64,000 nucleotides of DNA, from positions 310,001-374,000 of the forward strand of contig NZ_CP158487.1 of NCBI RefSeq assembly GCF_041006295.1. Reading direction: 5' to 3'. The DNA comes from Candidatus Nanosynbacter sp. TM7-074. GTDB taxonomy: Bacteria > Patescibacteriota > Saccharimonadia > Saccharimonadales > Saccharimonadaceae. A program made the translations under genes and the position numbers. The notes beneath the pieces were generated by a model. The model was not told the origin of the DNA. It saw nothing but the letters and a program-made list of their open reading frames with translations, and did not search any database. This document shows positions 33,975 through 42,789 of the stretch, piece by piece; within the stretch, counting starts at the first letter, position 1, and each line of letters begins with the position of its first letter.

Positions 33975-34406
33975 TTACTTTACCTCAACTTTCTCTGGGG
34001 TTTGTGCTGTGTGAGCATGCTCGCTACCAGCAAATACGCGCAGGCGCTTGAGGCGTTCTGCTTGCAATTTGTTCTTTGGCAGCATACCTTTGACAGCTTC
34101 TTCAATAATTCGTTCTGGGTGGTGTTCACGCATTTCTTTGAACTGCGTTTCTTTGATGCCGCCTGGGAAACCACTGTGACGGTAGTAGTACTTGTCAGTT
34201 TCCTTGTAACCCGTAACGACGGTGTTTGCAGCGTTGATAACCACGACGTAGTCGCCACCATCAACGTGCGGCGTGTAAGTTGGCTTGTATTTGCCAGTCA
34301 GGTGTTTAGCAATTTCAGTTGCCAGGCGTCCCAGTGGTAATTCGCTCGCGTCAAACAATACCCAGCGGCGAGAAACTTCAGATGGTTTTTGTGAATAAGT
34401 CTTCAT
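33975..34406 (-). CDS. rplM: 50S ribosomal protein L13 (uL13)
   Basis: 143 residues from the ATG at 34406, preceded by AAGGAG; a longer frame runs back into rplQ and is not used. RRWVLFDASELPLGRLATEI, GDYVVVINA and the YRHSGFPGGIK motif match L13, an early-assembly 50S protein. Confidence 0.97.
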   Translation of the reverse strand: MKTYSQKPSEVSRRWVLFDASELPLGRLATEIAKHLTGKYKPTYTPHVDGGDYVVVINAANTVVTGYKETDKYYYRHSGFPGGIKETQFKEMREHHPERIIEEAVKGMLPKNKLQAERLKRLRVFAGSEHAHTAQTPEKVEVK

Positions 34407-34407
34407 C

Positions 34408-34794
34408 TTATTTCTCCTTCTTTGGCATTGGTTTGATGTCGTCGACAAACTCGATGATTGCCATTTGAGCGCCGTCGCCAACACGTAGGCGTGTTCGTTC
34501 AACGCGAACGTGTCCGCTGGTGCGGCCGCCCAGCTGTGGGGCAATTTCATCAACCAGTTTGTAAGCAGCAGCGCGGGTACTGAGTGCTGCGATCACCTGG
34601 CGGCGGCTGGCTAGATCGCCTTTCTTCGCCTTGGTGATGATTTTTTCAATGTGGCGCTTCAGCTCTTTGGCTTTCGGCAAGGTGGTCTCGATTTTGCCGT
34701 GCTCGACCAGGCTGGTTGCCAGCCCTTTCAGCAAGGCTCGCCGTTGATCACGCTCACGGCCGAACTTGCGCCCTTGATATCCGTGTCTATGCAT
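34408..34794 (-). CDS. rplQ: 50S ribosomal protein L17 (bL17)
   Basis: 128 residues. MHRHGYQGRKFGRERDQRRA and GRTSGHVRVERTRLRVGDGA are typical of L17, which lies near the polypeptide exit. It follows rpoA by two bases. Confidence 0.97.
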   Translation of the reverse strand: MHRHGYQGRKFGRERDQRRALLKGLATSLVEHGKIETTLPKAKELKRHIEKIITKAKKGDLASRRQVIAALSTRAAAYKLVDEIAPQLGGRTSGHVRVERTRLRVGDGAQMAIIEFVDDIKPMPKKEK

Positions 34795-34796
34795 AG

Positions 34797-35720
34797 TTAA
34801 AACTCCAACTCCGCCATCTTGTCGCGTACTTCATCCAGCGCCTTTGAACCAAAGCCTTTCAATTCTCGCAAATCTTGCTCGGTCAAAGTCACCAGGTCGC
34901 GAATCGTGCGGATTTCATTGTTAATCAGCGCGTTCGTCGTGCGGGCGCTTAGGTTTAATTCTTCAATTGACATAGCCAATTCTGACTCTTCGTCATCTTT
35001 GGTTGTGCCAAGTGCTGGCGCACCAGTCACCATGGTGTTGCCTGCTAAGGCCGTGTATTGGTTAACCAGGATTGCCGCTGCTTCTTCAAACGCCTCGCGT
35101 GGAGTAACTGTACCGTTGGTTTCAACGGTAATTGCTAGTTTATCCAAGTTTGTCTCTTGGCCAACACGAGTTGAGTCGACTTTGTAGCGAACACGCAACA
35201 CTGGTGAATACATTGCATCAATAGCAATCATGTCACTGTGCAAGCGGTTTTCGCTTGACTCTTCAATTGTCTGGTAACCGCAACCTGCTTCTGCCACCAA
35301 ATCCATCACCAAATGCTTGTTTGGATCGTCAATTGTAGCAATTACTTGCTCTGGGTTAACGACTTCAACATCAGCGTTTGTCTTGATATCAGCGGCAGTT
35401 ACTTCACCGGCACCAGATTTCTCCAAGCGTAGCTCAACTGGCTCATCGGTAAATACGCGCAAGTGGACGTTTTTCAGGTTAAGCATGATGTCAACAACAT
35501 CTTCTTTGATACCTTCAACAGTGGTAAACTCGTGAGTTGCGCCCTCAATTTTGAAAGCGACAATCGCACCACCACGAACACTTGATAGCAGAACGCGGCG
35601 TAGTGAGTTGCCAAGAGTATTACCGTAGCCTGGGTGAAGCGGCTCGATTAGAAAAGTAGCACTGGTCGCTGAAATGTCATCAACGCTCGCGAGTGCTGGA
35701 TTGTAAATTGCTTTTGCCAT
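34797..35720 (-). CDS. rpoA: DNA-directed RNA polymerase subunit alpha
   Basis: 307 residues. N-terminal assembly domain (FLIEPLHPGYGNTLGNSLRR, LLSSVRGGAIVAFKIEGA) and a C-terminal domain (LNLSARTTNALINNEIRTIR, GFGSKALDEVRDKM) that binds UP elements and activators. Lies in the conserved rpsM-rpsK-rpsD-rpoA-rplQ order. Confidence 0.97.
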   Translation of the reverse strand: MAKAIYNPALASVDDISATSATFLIEPLHPGYGNTLGNSLRRVLLSSVRGGAIVAFKIEGATHEFTTVEGIKEDVVDIMLNLKNVHLRVFTDEPVELRLEKSGAGEVTAADIKTNADVEVVNPEQVIATIDDPNKHLVMDLVAEAGCGYQTIEESSENRLHSDMIAIDAMYSPVLRVRYKVDSTRVGQETNLDKLAITVETNGTVTPREAFEEAAAILVNQYTALAGNTMVTGAPALGTTKDDEESELAMSIEELNLSARTTNALINNEIRTIRDLVTLTEQDLRELKGFGSKALDEVRDKMAELEF

Positions 35721-35741
35721 AATTCTTCCCTAACCCTTCTT

Positions 35742-36362
35742 TTATCGTGAGTAATACTCAACAATTAATTGCTCGTTGATGTCAGCTTCTGCTTCCTCGC
35801 GCTTTGGCAAACCAGTTACTTCAATCTTCAGCTTCTTGTTATCGCTCTTTAGCCAGCTCAGTGGGCCTTGGATTGAATTGTTGATTACATCGTCAATGTG
35901 CGTAAAGTACTCAGATTTGGTGCTCTTTGGACGAACAGTGATGACGTCGCCAGCCTTAACACGAATCGATGGAATATCGACGCGGCGGCCGTTTAGCTCA
36001 AAGTGGCCGTGGCTGACCAGCTGGCGAGCAGCGCGGCGTGATACAGCGAAGCCAGAGCGGTAAACGACGTTGTCCAGGCGGCGCTCCAACAATTTCAACA
36101 GGTTCTCGCCTGCCAAACCTTCTTGGGCGCGTGTTGCTTCGTCCATCAGCCGAGCAAATTGCTTTTCAACCAAACCGTACAGGCGGCGAACCTTTTGCTT
36201 TTCACGCAGCTGTGTTGCGTACAAACTTGGTTTGTTGTGTCGGCTGTGTGCGTGCTGACCTGGAATGCCAGATTTTCGTGCCAAAACTTTATGTGCTTTT
36301 GGATGAAGCGCATAACCTTCGCGGCGGCTTTGCTTGACAATCGGTGAATTATCTCGTGCCAT
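35742..36362 (-). CDS. rpsD: 30S ribosomal protein S4 (uS4), zinc-free form
   Basis: 206 residues. The central S4 domain (LERRLDNVVYRSGFAVSRRA, QLVSHGHFELNGRRVDIPS) binds 16S rRNA. The N-terminal segment has no cysteines, so it lacks the zinc site found in many S4 proteins. Confidence 0.97.
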   Translation of the reverse strand: MARDNSPIVKQSRREGYALHPKAHKVLARKSGIPGQHAHSRHNKPSLYATQLREKQKVRRLYGLVEKQFARLMDEATRAQEGLAGENLLKLLERRLDNVVYRSGFAVSRRAARQLVSHGHFELNGRRVDIPSIRVKAGDVITVRPKSTKSEYFTHIDDVINNSIQGPLSWLKSDNKKLKIEVTGLPKREEAEADINEQLIVEYYSR

Positions 36363-36364
36363 AA

Positions 36365-36754
36365 TTATGCCCTCCGTGCCTTTCGTGGACGAACGCCGCC
36401 GTGAGGCACGCCAGTTACGTCCTTAATACTTTCTACTGAGATGTCGAAAGCGCCAACCGCACGAATAGCGGCATCGCGGCCCAAACCGACACCTTTGACG
36501 AAAACGTCAACTGATTTCAAACCATACTGAGTTTTCGCAGCTTCAGCAGCTTTTTCAGCGGCAACCTGTGAAGCATAGGCGGTGCCTTTTTTGCTACCGC
36601 GGAAACCACATGCACCAGCTGATGAAGCGGTCAACACGTTACCCTTCTTGTCAGAAAAGGTAACAATGGTGTTGTTAAATGTTGCTTGAATATGCAGCTG
36701 ACCAGCTGGGACTGATCGGCGCTGCTTTTTCTTGGTAGATTTTGCGTCTGCCAT
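36365..36754 (-). CDS. rpsK: 30S ribosomal protein S11 (uS11)
   Basis: 129 residues. AGQLHIQATFNNTIVTFSDK, SAGACGFRGSKKGT and TGVPHGGVRPRKARRA are family hallmarks; the protein lies on the 30S platform. AAAGGA precedes the ATG; S4 follows within two bases. Confidence 0.98.
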   Translation of the reverse strand: MADAKSTKKKQRRSVPAGQLHIQATFNNTIVTFSDKKGNVLTASSAGACGFRGSKKGTAYASQVAAEKAAEAAKTQYGLKSVDVFVKGVGLGRDAAIRAVGAFDISVESIKDVTGVPHGGVRPRKARRA

Positions 36755-36769
36755 TTCTTAGTCCTTTCT

Positions 36770-37156
36770 TTAGGTCTTACTTGCTGCTTTTGGTTGTGTA
36801 CCGCCCACGGCGATGGCGCGACCCTTGCGAGTTCGTGCATTCGTACGAGTCCGCTGTCCGCGTGTCGGCAGTCCTGCTTTGTGGCGAAGACCGCGATAGG
36901 CGTTGATATCCTTCAAGCGCTTAATGTTGTTAGTTACCAAGCGCTGGAGATCACCTTCGACGGTGTATTCGCTGTCGATAATTTCGCGAATCTTGTTTTC
37001 TTCAGCCTCGGTGAGATCTTTCACCCGAGTGGTCGGCTCAATCTTAGCCGCCGCAAGGATGCTCGAAGCGTGCTTTGGCCCAATCCCATAAATATAGGTG
37101 AGCGCAATTTGCACCTGCTTCTCTGTTGGGATAACTACCCCAGCAATTCGAGCCAT
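36770..37156 (-). CDS. rpsM: 30S ribosomal protein S13 (uS13)
   Basis: 128 residues. [34 protein letters not shown] and [20 protein letters not shown] are typical; the tail reaches the A and P sites. Directly after rpmJ. Confidence 0.98.
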   Translation of the reverse strand: MARIAGVVIPTEKQVQIALTYIYGIGPKHASSILAAAKIEPTTRVKDLTEAEENKIREIIDSEYTVEGDLQRLVTNNIKRLKDINAYRGLRHKAGLPTRGQRTRTNARTRKGRAIAVGGTQPKAASKT

Positions 37157-37158
37157 GC

Positions 37159-37275
37159 TTAACCCTGCCTTTGCTTATTCTTAGGTTTTTTCTTGTTGAT
37201 GACGTACAACCGACCCTTACGGCGGACAAACTTGTCATCGGGGCTGATTTTTTTCACACCTGCACGAACTTTCAT
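37159..37275 (-). CDS. rpmJ: 50S ribosomal protein L36 (bL36), zinc-free form
   Basis: 38 residues. It reads [20 protein letters not shown], a short [10 protein letters not shown] and PKNKQRQG. The usual ligands are replaced: SPDDK for CPKCK and NKKKPKNK for the C...H part, so no zinc is bound (C- paralogue type). The stop lies two bases before the rpsM ATG. Confidence 0.92.
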   Translation of the reverse strand: MKVRAGVKKISPDDKFVRRKGRLYVINKKKPKNKQRQG

Positions 37276-37329
37276 AAAGTGCTCAAATCTCCCTTCCCGA
37301 GTAAACCCGAGATTAACGTTAATATTTGA

Positions 37330-37575
37330 CTACCGGCCCTGCTGGGGTCGATCGTCACGTAGGCGGAAGCTGATTCGTCCCTTTGTAAGATCGTAAGGGG
37401 TCATCTCAACTTCAACCTTATCACCAGGCACTAGGCGAATATAGTGCTTGCGCATTCGTCCTGAAATGTGCGCGATGATACTATGGCCGTTCTCCAGTTC
37501 CACCCTAAATTGAGTATTAGGCAGTGCTTCCACTACCTTTCCTACCATTTTGATGACTTCCTTTTGACTCGCCAT
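37330..37575 (-). CDS. infA: Translation initiation factor IF-1
   Basis: 81 residues, a single OB fold: [52 protein letters not shown]. It sits in the A site during initiation. First gene of the infA-rpmJ-rpsM-rpsK-rpsD-rpoA-rplQ-rplM-rpsI cluster; the adk and map genes that often precede it are absent. Confidence 0.97.
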   Translation of the reverse strand: MASQKEVIKMVGKVVEALPNTQFRVELENGHSIIAHISGRMRKHYIRLVPGDKVEVEMTPYDLTKGRISFRLRDDRPQQGR

Positions 37576-37590
37576 AAGTTACAGTTGTCA

Positions 37591-37619
37591 ATTATACAGT
37601 ACCAGGCGTAGTTTGACAA
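37591..37619 (-). promoter_or_regulatory. Promoter of the infA/alpha operon
   Basis: TTGTCA (37614-37619), 17-base spacer, TATAAT (37591-37596). About nine bases of leader precede the infA ATG and no clear Shine-Dalgarno is present. Confidence 0.75.
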
Positions 37620-37644
37620 GGGGTATTTTCATAAATTTATGTGC

Positions 37645-37650
37645 TATAAT
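37645..37650 (+). promoter_or_regulatory. -10 box of the 37681 gene
   Basis: TGCTATAAT (extended -10) about 30 bases before the ATG, divergent from the infA promoter. Confidence 0.5.
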
Positions 37651-37680
37651 TTAGCTATCAAATTTAACATAAGGATTTTT

Positions 37681-38256
37681 ATGGCAAGTACGAAAAATCG
37701 GACAAAAACTCAGGCGAAAAAATCTCAGATTGAGATGTTGGTGCCGGTATTGATTGGTGTGGTGGTAATTTTAGCGCTAATAAGTAGCTGCTTAGCTTGG
37801 CAGTTGAAAAACCAAGTTCCACATAAAGCTCCTCAGGTAGCAGAAAAAGTCGGTAATGGTTTTGTTAGTCTGGGGTCTTTAGGCTTTCGGCTTGAGGGCG
37901 GTAAGGCGGTTGCGCGGCATGATGCGACCACACAGGAAATTCTTAATTTTCTGAAAAAAGAAGTTGAGAAGTCGGGCTGCAATGATAACAGCGGTGCGGC
38001 CAGCGTGATTACTCATTCGCGTGATGAGAAACAATTGCTGCTGGGATTTGGCTGTGGCAGTACGGCTGCGCGAATGTTTGCGGTTAAGAAGGAAGATGGC
38101 TGGAAAGCAATTTCACCAACTAACCAGTTTAATACGTTCGATATTCCAAGCTGCAAAATGACTGATGAGAATAACATTAGTAAGGAAATCGCGCCAGTCT
38201 GTCAAAACGAGAAAAAAGATGGCGATAATCTATCTTACGATTACAGGTTACGCTAG
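37681..38256 (+). CDS. Membrane-anchored protein of unknown function
   Basis: 191 residues from the ATG at 37681 (AAGGA upstream); the ATG at 37639 lies before the -10 box. Basic cytoplasmic tail (ASTKNRTKTQAKKSQIE), one membrane helix (~residues 19-40, LVPVLIGVVVILALISSCLA) and an extracytoplasmic domain of ~150 residues with four cysteines (SGCND, FGCGS, PSCKM, PVCQN) that could form two disulphides. No family recognised. Confidence 0.65.
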   Translation: MASTKNRTKTQAKKSQIEMLVPVLIGVVVILALISSCLAWQLKNQVPHKAPQVAEKVGNGFVSLGSLGFRLEGGKAVARHDATTQEILNFLKKEVEKSGCNDNSGAASVITHSRDEKQLLLGFGCGSTAARMFAVKKEDGWKAISPTNQFNTFDIPSCKMTDENNISKEIAPVCQNEKKDGDNLSYDYRLR

Positions 38257-38272
38257 AATATTTTATAAAATA

Positions 38273-38303
38273 ATTCCCCGCTTTATCGGCGGGGATTTTT
38301 TAT
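38273..38303. terminator. Bidirectional terminator between the 37681 gene and secY
   Basis: ATTCCCCGC and GGCGGGGAT pair; TTTTTTAT follows on the plus strand, ATTTTATAA on the minus strand. Confidence 0.8.
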
Positions 38304-38308
38304 AATAA

Positions 38309-39781
38309 TTATTTTTTCTTAAACAAGCGGCGTTTTTTAGATTTTTTACCACCGTCGAGTAACTCATCTGGGTCAAAGTCATCATAGGTGACCATCAATG
38401 CTCGCGAGTTAATCTGCCTTAAGGTCTCAAGTCCAACTGATACAATAATCAGGATTCCGGTACCGCCGATTGATAGGCGTAAGCCTCGTAGGCCCGTCAA
38501 ATGATATGTCAGATATTCAGCGACAAATGGCAGAATTGCTACAATTCCCAGAACAATTGAGCCAAACAGAATTAAGCGATTAACGGTCTTTGTTAAGTAC
38601 TTCTCGGTTTGAGCGCCTGGACGAACACCCTCGATGAAGCCGCCTTGCTTTTGTAAGTTTTCAGCAATTTCATTAGCATTAAAGACGATGCCAGTATAAA
38701 AGTACGTGAAGGCGATGACTAAGAGGAAGTATAGCGTTGGATAGATGAACGCTTCAGCAGTACTGCCTGTAAATGAGCCAGCGCTTGGCGCCTGGAACCA
38801 GGTGATGAGCTTGTCGGCTGTCGGCAGAAGATTGGCATTACCAGATGCTTTCATGACTTGACCAACGAACTGCGGCAAGCTAAGAAACGCAACTGCAAAA
38901 ATAACTGGGATAACGCCAGCCGCAATCAGCTTGACTGGCAGAATGCTTTTTACGTCACCATAGTTACTATTGCCGTGGACGCGTTTGGCATAATTGATAG
39001 TAATAACACGCTGCGCTTCGTTGATTTTCACCAGGAAGTACAGAACGATAAGTCCCGCAATAGACATGATAAGCACTGTCCAGAACATGGTCGGGTTAAG
39101 AGGTAGCGTAAACCAGTTAAATACGTTCAGGCTGCCTGATGAAGTGTCGAGCAGTGAAGAAATGAGCGACGCAAGCATTTGCGGTAGCTGGCTAATAATT
39201 CCGGCAAAAATCACGATGGAAATACCGTTGCCAATGCCCTGCTCCGTAATCAATTCACCTAGCCACATCAACAGAACTGAGCCAGCAGTCATGGCGGTAA
39301 CAGATACAATCCACTCCATCGTCGTTGGGTCAGCTAGCGTTGTTGAGCCACCTTGAAGAACTGTTTGGCGTAGAATGAAGATAAAGGCGATTGACTGAAC
39401 GATAGCCAACGGAACGGTAATCATGCGTGTCCATTGCTGAATTTTACGACGACCAGTTTCACCGTCCTTGTGAAGTTCTTCTAGCTTCGGAATTGCTTTA
39501 GTTAATAGCTGAATAATGATACTGGCGGTAATAAATGGACTAAGTCCGACCAACACTAAAGAAAAGCTTGATAGTGCGCCGCCAGAAAGCAGGTTCAAAA
39601 TTCCGCCCAAATCAGTCTGTCCGAGCACTGATGAAATCGCATTACGTAGCTGGGTCGGTTCAGCCAATGGCACTGGTATATGCGCCAACAATCTGTAAAC
39701 GACGATTATTCCAACGACAATCAATAATCGCTTTTGCATGTCTTTATTTTTTAGCGAGCGGAAAATTATTCTCCAATTCAT
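38309..39781 (-). CDS. secY: Preprotein translocase subunit SecY
   Basis: 490 residues with ten membrane helices. VVGIIVVYRLLAHIPVPLAE, FSLVLVGLSPFITASIIIQL, the LGELITEQGIGNGISIVIFA signature and GFIEGVRPG are typical. It forms the protein-conducting channel with SecE. The C-terminus is Lys-rich (GGKKSKKRRLFKKK). A terminator separates it from rplO and it has its own promoter, so it is not strictly in the spc operon. Confidence 0.97.
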   Translation of the reverse strand: MNWRIIFRSLKNKDMQKRLLIVVGIIVVYRLLAHIPVPLAEPTQLRNAISSVLGQTDLGGILNLLSGGALSSFSLVLVGLSPFITASIIIQLLTKAIPKLEELHKDGETGRRKIQQWTRMITVPLAIVQSIAFIFILRQTVLQGGSTTLADPTTMEWIVSVTAMTAGSVLLMWLGELITEQGIGNGISIVIFAGIISQLPQMLASLISSLLDTSSGSLNVFNWFTLPLNPTMFWTVLIMSIAGLIVLYFLVKINEAQRVITINYAKRVHGNSNYGDVKSILPVKLIAAGVIPVIFAVAFLSLPQFVGQVMKASGNANLLPTADKLITWFQAPSAGSFTGSTAEAFIYPTLYFLLVIAFTYFYTGIVFNANEIAENLQKQGGFIEGVRPGAQTEKYLTKTVNRLILFGSIVLGIVAILPFVAEYLTYHLTGLRGLRLSIGGTGILIIVSVGLETLRQINSRALMVTYDDFDPDELLDGGKKSKKRRLFKKK

Positions 39782-39823
39782 GTTTTAGCCCCTCATAGTC
39801 TCTAACAATTCTTAACTCTGTTA

Positions 39824-39829
39824 ATTATA
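39824..39829 (-). promoter_or_regulatory. -10 box of secY
   Basis: TATAAT on the minus strand, with a TGGAAA -35-like element 17 bases upstream; the ~40-base leader holds GAGGGG before the ATG. Confidence 0.5.
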
Positions 39830-39857
39830 CATTACCACAACTAATATTTCCATACTG

Positions 39858-39893
39858 AAATAAAGAATCCCCTTATTCTGTGGAGGGGATTCT
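39858..39893 (-). terminator. Intrinsic terminator after rplO
   Basis: AGAATCCCCT and AGGGGATTCT pair on the minus strand, followed by TTATTT. Confidence 0.8.
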
Positions 39894-39911
39894 TGTGCTT
39901 GACGAGAATAT

Positions 39912-40385
39912 TTATTTCTCTTCAGCTTCTTTCATGCTTTGGCGCAGCGGTGTTGCGACTTTTTCAAATGAGCCGCCAGCTTTTTCAATCGCTGTAACGA
40001 CTGAAGCGGACGCAGCTTGCACTTTCAAGTCAACCTTGGCTTTCAATTCACCGCGGGCTATCACCTTGACTGTGTGGAACGGTGTCGCGATGTAGCCTTC
40101 GGTAAATAGCAATGCGTTGTCGACAGTTTTGCCGTCAAAGGCGTTCAAGTGGTCGAGGTAGACTACCTGAGCTGGCGTGCGCAAGCTCTTGAAACCGCGA
40201 GCTTTTGGCACAGCCTGAGCCAGTGGGCGCTGACCACCTTGGAACATAGCGCGAAGCTTTTTACCAGTGCGGGCGTTCTGACCTTTGGTACCACGACCAG
40301 CGGTTTTACCTTGACCAGCAGCGATACCGCGGCCGACGCGCTTTTTATTCTTATTTGCTGAAACTTGGAGATCGTTGTATTTCAT
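39912..40385 (-). CDS. rplO: 50S ribosomal protein L15 (uL15)
   Basis: 157 residues. KKRVGRGIAAGQGKTAGRGT and GFKSLRTPAQVVYLDHLNAF match L15. It overlaps rpsE by one base, leaving no room for rpmD (L30), whose absence is a known CPR trait. Confidence 0.97.
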   Translation of the reverse strand: MKYNDLQVSANKNKKRVGRGIAAGQGKTAGRGTKGQNARTGKKLRAMFQGGQRPLAQAVPKARGFKSLRTPAQVVYLDHLNAFDGKTVDNALLFTEGYIATPFHTVKVIARGELKAKVDLKVQAASASVVTAIEKAGGSFEKVATPLRQSMKEAEEK

Positions 40386-40975
40386 TACTTAGCCTCCTTT
40401 TTAGCAGCTTTTTTGACCGGCTGAACGCCCAGCCACTCCTCGTGCGGAACCAGTGATTTCAATGCTTCAATGGTTGCGTAAGCGATGTTCACCTTGTTGG
40501 TTGAACCAAGTGACTTGGTCAGCAGGTTACGAACACCAGTTACACCGATGATCTGTCGGACAACACCACCAGCGATGATACCGGTACCAGGAGCGGCTGG
40601 CTTGATCAGTACGCGGGCGCCTGAAAACTTGACTTCGCTGTCGTGTGGAATTGTTTCGCCATTCAGTGGCAAGGTGATCAAGTGCTTCTTAGCAACTGAG
40701 GTTGCCTTGGCAACGGCAGCTTGCACGTCGGCACCTTTGGCTACACCAACACCGACCTTGTCCTTGCGGTTACCAACAACCACCAACGCCTTAAAGCGGA
40801 AGCGGCGGCCACCTTTGACCACGCGGGACACGCGGTCAATGTTGATGACCAATTCTTCAAACTCTTTTGGTACGTCATCACGCACATTTCGCCGGTCATC
40901 GCGGCGACCACCACGCGGACTGCGAGGCCGACGGCCTTCTGCGCGTGGGGTAGTATTTGCAGCTTGTTCTGCCAT
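40385..40975 (-). CDS. rpsE: 30S ribosomal protein S5 (uS5)
   Basis: 196 residues with an Arg-rich N-terminal extension (ARAEGRRPRSPRGGRRDDRR in part) ahead of the S5 domain (INIDRVSRVVKGGRRFRFKA, VGVGVAKGADVQAAVAKA). S5 lies at the mRNA entry site and affects fidelity. Confidence 0.97.
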   Translation of the reverse strand: MAEQAANTTPRAEGRRPRSPRGGRRDDRRNVRDDVPKEFEELVINIDRVSRVVKGGRRFRFKALVVVGNRKDKVGVGVAKGADVQAAVAKATSVAKKHLITLPLNGETIPHDSEVKFSGARVLIKPAAPGTGIIAGGVVRQIIGVTGVRNLLTKSLGSTNKVNIAYATIEALKSLVPHEEWLGVQPVKKAAKKEAK

Positions 40976-40976
40976 A

Positions 40977-41327
40977 CTAGAACTCCAATCCTTCTTGGCG
41001 CGCAGCCTCAGCCAATGCCTTCAAGCGACCAGCGTACTGGCGGCCATTGCGGTCAAAGACCACTGCGCTAATTTTACTTTTCTTTGCTTTCTTAGCAATT
41101 TCCGTACCGATGGTAGCACATTTTTCGCTCATCGTACCTTTTGCTTTGGTGCCAACGGTGGTTGCGGCAGCCAATGTCTTGCCTGCGACGTCGTCGATCA
41201 GCTGAGCACTAACATGCATGTTGCTGATGGTGACGGTTAGGCGTGGGCGCTCTGCAGTGCCTGAAACTTTCGCGCGAACGCGGTTTTTGCGAAGAGCGCG
41301 GTTGAGTAATTTCTTGTTTTCAGCCAT
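40977..41327 (-). CDS. rplR: 50S ribosomal protein L18 (uL18)
   Basis: 116 residues. RVRAKVSGTAERPRLTVTIS and FDRNGRQYAGRLKALAEAAR are typical of the 5S rRNA-binding protein. It follows rplF and precedes rpsE by one base. Confidence 0.97.
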   Translation of the reverse strand: MAENKKLLNRALRKNRVRAKVSGTAERPRLTVTISNMHVSAQLIDDVAGKTLAAATTVGTKAKGTMSEKCATIGTEIAKKAKKSKISAVVFDRNGRQYAGRLKALAEAARQEGLEF

Positions 41328-41329
41328 GA

Positions 41330-41869
41330 TTACTTACCTGTCTTTCCTGCTTTGCGCAAAATCTGCTCGTCGGCATACTTGATACCCTTGCCCTTGTATG
41401 GCTCAGGCTTCTTCAGCGCGCGGATTTCCGCAGCGACTTGACCGACTTGCTGTTTATTGATACCGCTAACGATGATGGTCATCTTTTCATTGGTAACGGT
41501 GATGCCCTCTGGGGCTTTGTATTTGACTGGGTGTGAAAACCCGAGCGCCATTTCCAGCTCATTGTTACTGGAACTCACGCGGAAACCGACACCATTGACT
41601 TCGAGACGCTTCTCATAGCCTTTGGTAACGCCGATTACCATGTTGTTGATCAGCGCGCGCATCAGACCGTGCTGGGCGCGAGCAGTTTTGGACTCATCCT
41701 TCGGATGAACCGTGACTTGTCCGTCTTCGACTTTCACCTCAACTGCTGGCGTGATGAATTGTGTCAATTCACCTTTCGGGCCCTTTACGACCACATCACC
41801 AGAGTCAACCGTGATTGTCACACCGGCCGGAATAACCACCGGCAGTTTTCCGATTCGACTCAGACTCAT
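41330..41869 (-). CDS. rplF: 50S ribosomal protein L6 (uL6)
   Basis: 179 residues. MSLSRIGKLPVVIPAGVTIT and PEPYKGKGIKYADEQILRK are complete. AAAGGTGAG lies before the ATG. It is separated from rpsH by a 1.6-kb insertion and has its own promoter. Confidence 0.97.
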   Translation of the reverse strand: MSLSRIGKLPVVIPAGVTITVDSGDVVVKGPKGELTQFITPAVEVKVEDGQVTVHPKDESKTARAQHGLMRALINNMVIGVTKGYEKRLEVNGVGFRVSSSNNELEMALGFSHPVKYKAPEGITVTNEKMTIIVSGINKQQVGQVAAEIRALKKPEPYKGKGIKYADEQILRKAGKTGK

Positions 41870-41905
41870 TACTCACCTTTCGTGTGATTTGATATTAACC
41901 CTGGT

Positions 41906-41935
41906 ATTTTAGCATAGATTAGGGGTGAAATGCAA
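41906..41935 (-). promoter_or_regulatory. Promoter of rplF-rplR-rpsE-rplO
   Basis: TTGCAT (41930-41935), 18-base spacer, TGC-extended TAAAAT (41906-41911), showing that the distal spc genes are transcribed separately. Confidence 0.65.
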
Positions 41936-41953
41936 GGTTTTTGATCGTCCTGC

Positions 41954-42484
41954 TTAGTTACCGTATGGAATGAGTAGAACAATCGCCAAAATGCCGAGAG
42001 TAATATATGTCGCTAGCGCAGCCTTGGTTAAATACGGTTCCGTCATGGCGTAGATTTTACGCACTTCGTAATAATCCCATAGCCGCCAACCAGAGATCAT
42101 TAACAGAATACCAGCGAAGATACTTAAATAGCCGCTGACATCGATGTGCCAAAGAAAGTTTGATGCATCAATTAGAGCAATGAATGTAGCCATCCCCATT
42201 GTCGACCAGAAGCGTGCCTGTGGCTTTTGTCCGACAGCAATAAAGCAGGCAGCGGCGACCATGATTAACTCAACGAGAGGATTTTCCATAAATAGTACCT
42301 GAATATAATAACTGGGAACTCCCTGCCTGGGGTCAGCACTGCCAATAAGCCAGCCCATTCCGTAGAGCAGTGGCACCATAACGACAATAGATAACAAGAA
42401 GGGTAAAAAATCAACAGTGAAGACATCTTTGACAGTTATTTCTGCTTGGTTTGATGTTTTTGTCATATGGAGGAAGCTACGCAT
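41954..42484 (-). CDS. Multi-pass membrane protein of unknown function
   Basis: 176 residues from the ATG at 42484, eight bases after a TGC-extended TATACT. About five hydrophobic segments (starting near residues 25, 60, 85, 110 and 150), short loops and a cytoplasmic N-terminus. No family recognised. Its position inside the spc ribosomal cluster looks like an insertion. Confidence 0.6.
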   Translation of the reverse strand: MRSFLHMTKTSNQAEITVKDVFTVDFLPFLLSIVVMVPLLYGMGWLIGSADPRQGVPSYYIQVLFMENPLVELIMVAAACFIAVGQKPQARFWSTMGMATFIALIDASNFLWHIDVSGYLSIFAGILLMISGWRLWDYYEVRKIYAMTEPYLTKAALATYITLGILAIVLLIPYGN

Positions 42485-42492
42485 ATGATTAC

Positions 42493-42498
42493 AGTATA
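42493..42498 (-). promoter_or_regulatory. -10 box of the membrane protein gene
   Basis: TGCTATACT on the minus strand, eight bases before the ATG at 42484. Confidence 0.5.
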
Positions 42499-42557
42499 GC
42501 AAAATACGTTATACTAAAAGTTATATTAGGCGAGGGCTGACTGATCTTTAAGCATAT

Positions 42558-42590
42558 AAAAATAAACGCCCTGCACGAGAGGGGCTTTAT
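42558..42590 (-). terminator. Terminator after the shortened rpsH copy
   Basis: AAAGCCC and GGGCGTTT pair on the minus strand, followed by ATTTTTATA. Confidence 0.65.
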
Positions 42591-42608
42591 TTCATTTATT
42601 GTGATCCT

Positions 42609-42755
42609 CTAGTACACCTTCAACAACAACTCACCGCCAAGTTTTTGATTGGCCGCTTCGTTGATGGTGACGACCAGTACGCCACGAGGCTTAGCGTCCT
42701 CTAGTTTAACATCTGCGAGATAGCCGACTAATTGTTCGGCGATGACTTTTTTCAT
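42609..42755 (-). pseudogene. Shortened in-frame duplicate of rpsH (48 codons)
   Basis: On the minus strand an intact frame reads MKKVIAEQLVGYLADVKLED, AKPRGVLVVTINE, then AANQKLGGELLLKVY and TAG. It matches S8 residues ~34-69 joined to the last 15, with two codons (KN) and a ~50-residue block removed in frame. In the matched codons nine differences from rpsH are silent and only two change the residue (NQ for KA). It sits after the NUDIX gene and has its own terminator; an AAAGG lies upstream. Either a full second copy that shrank recently or a small expressed peptide. Confidence 0.7.
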
Positions 42756-42789
42756 CTTGCTACCTTTCTACCATGTTTAACTACTACTT

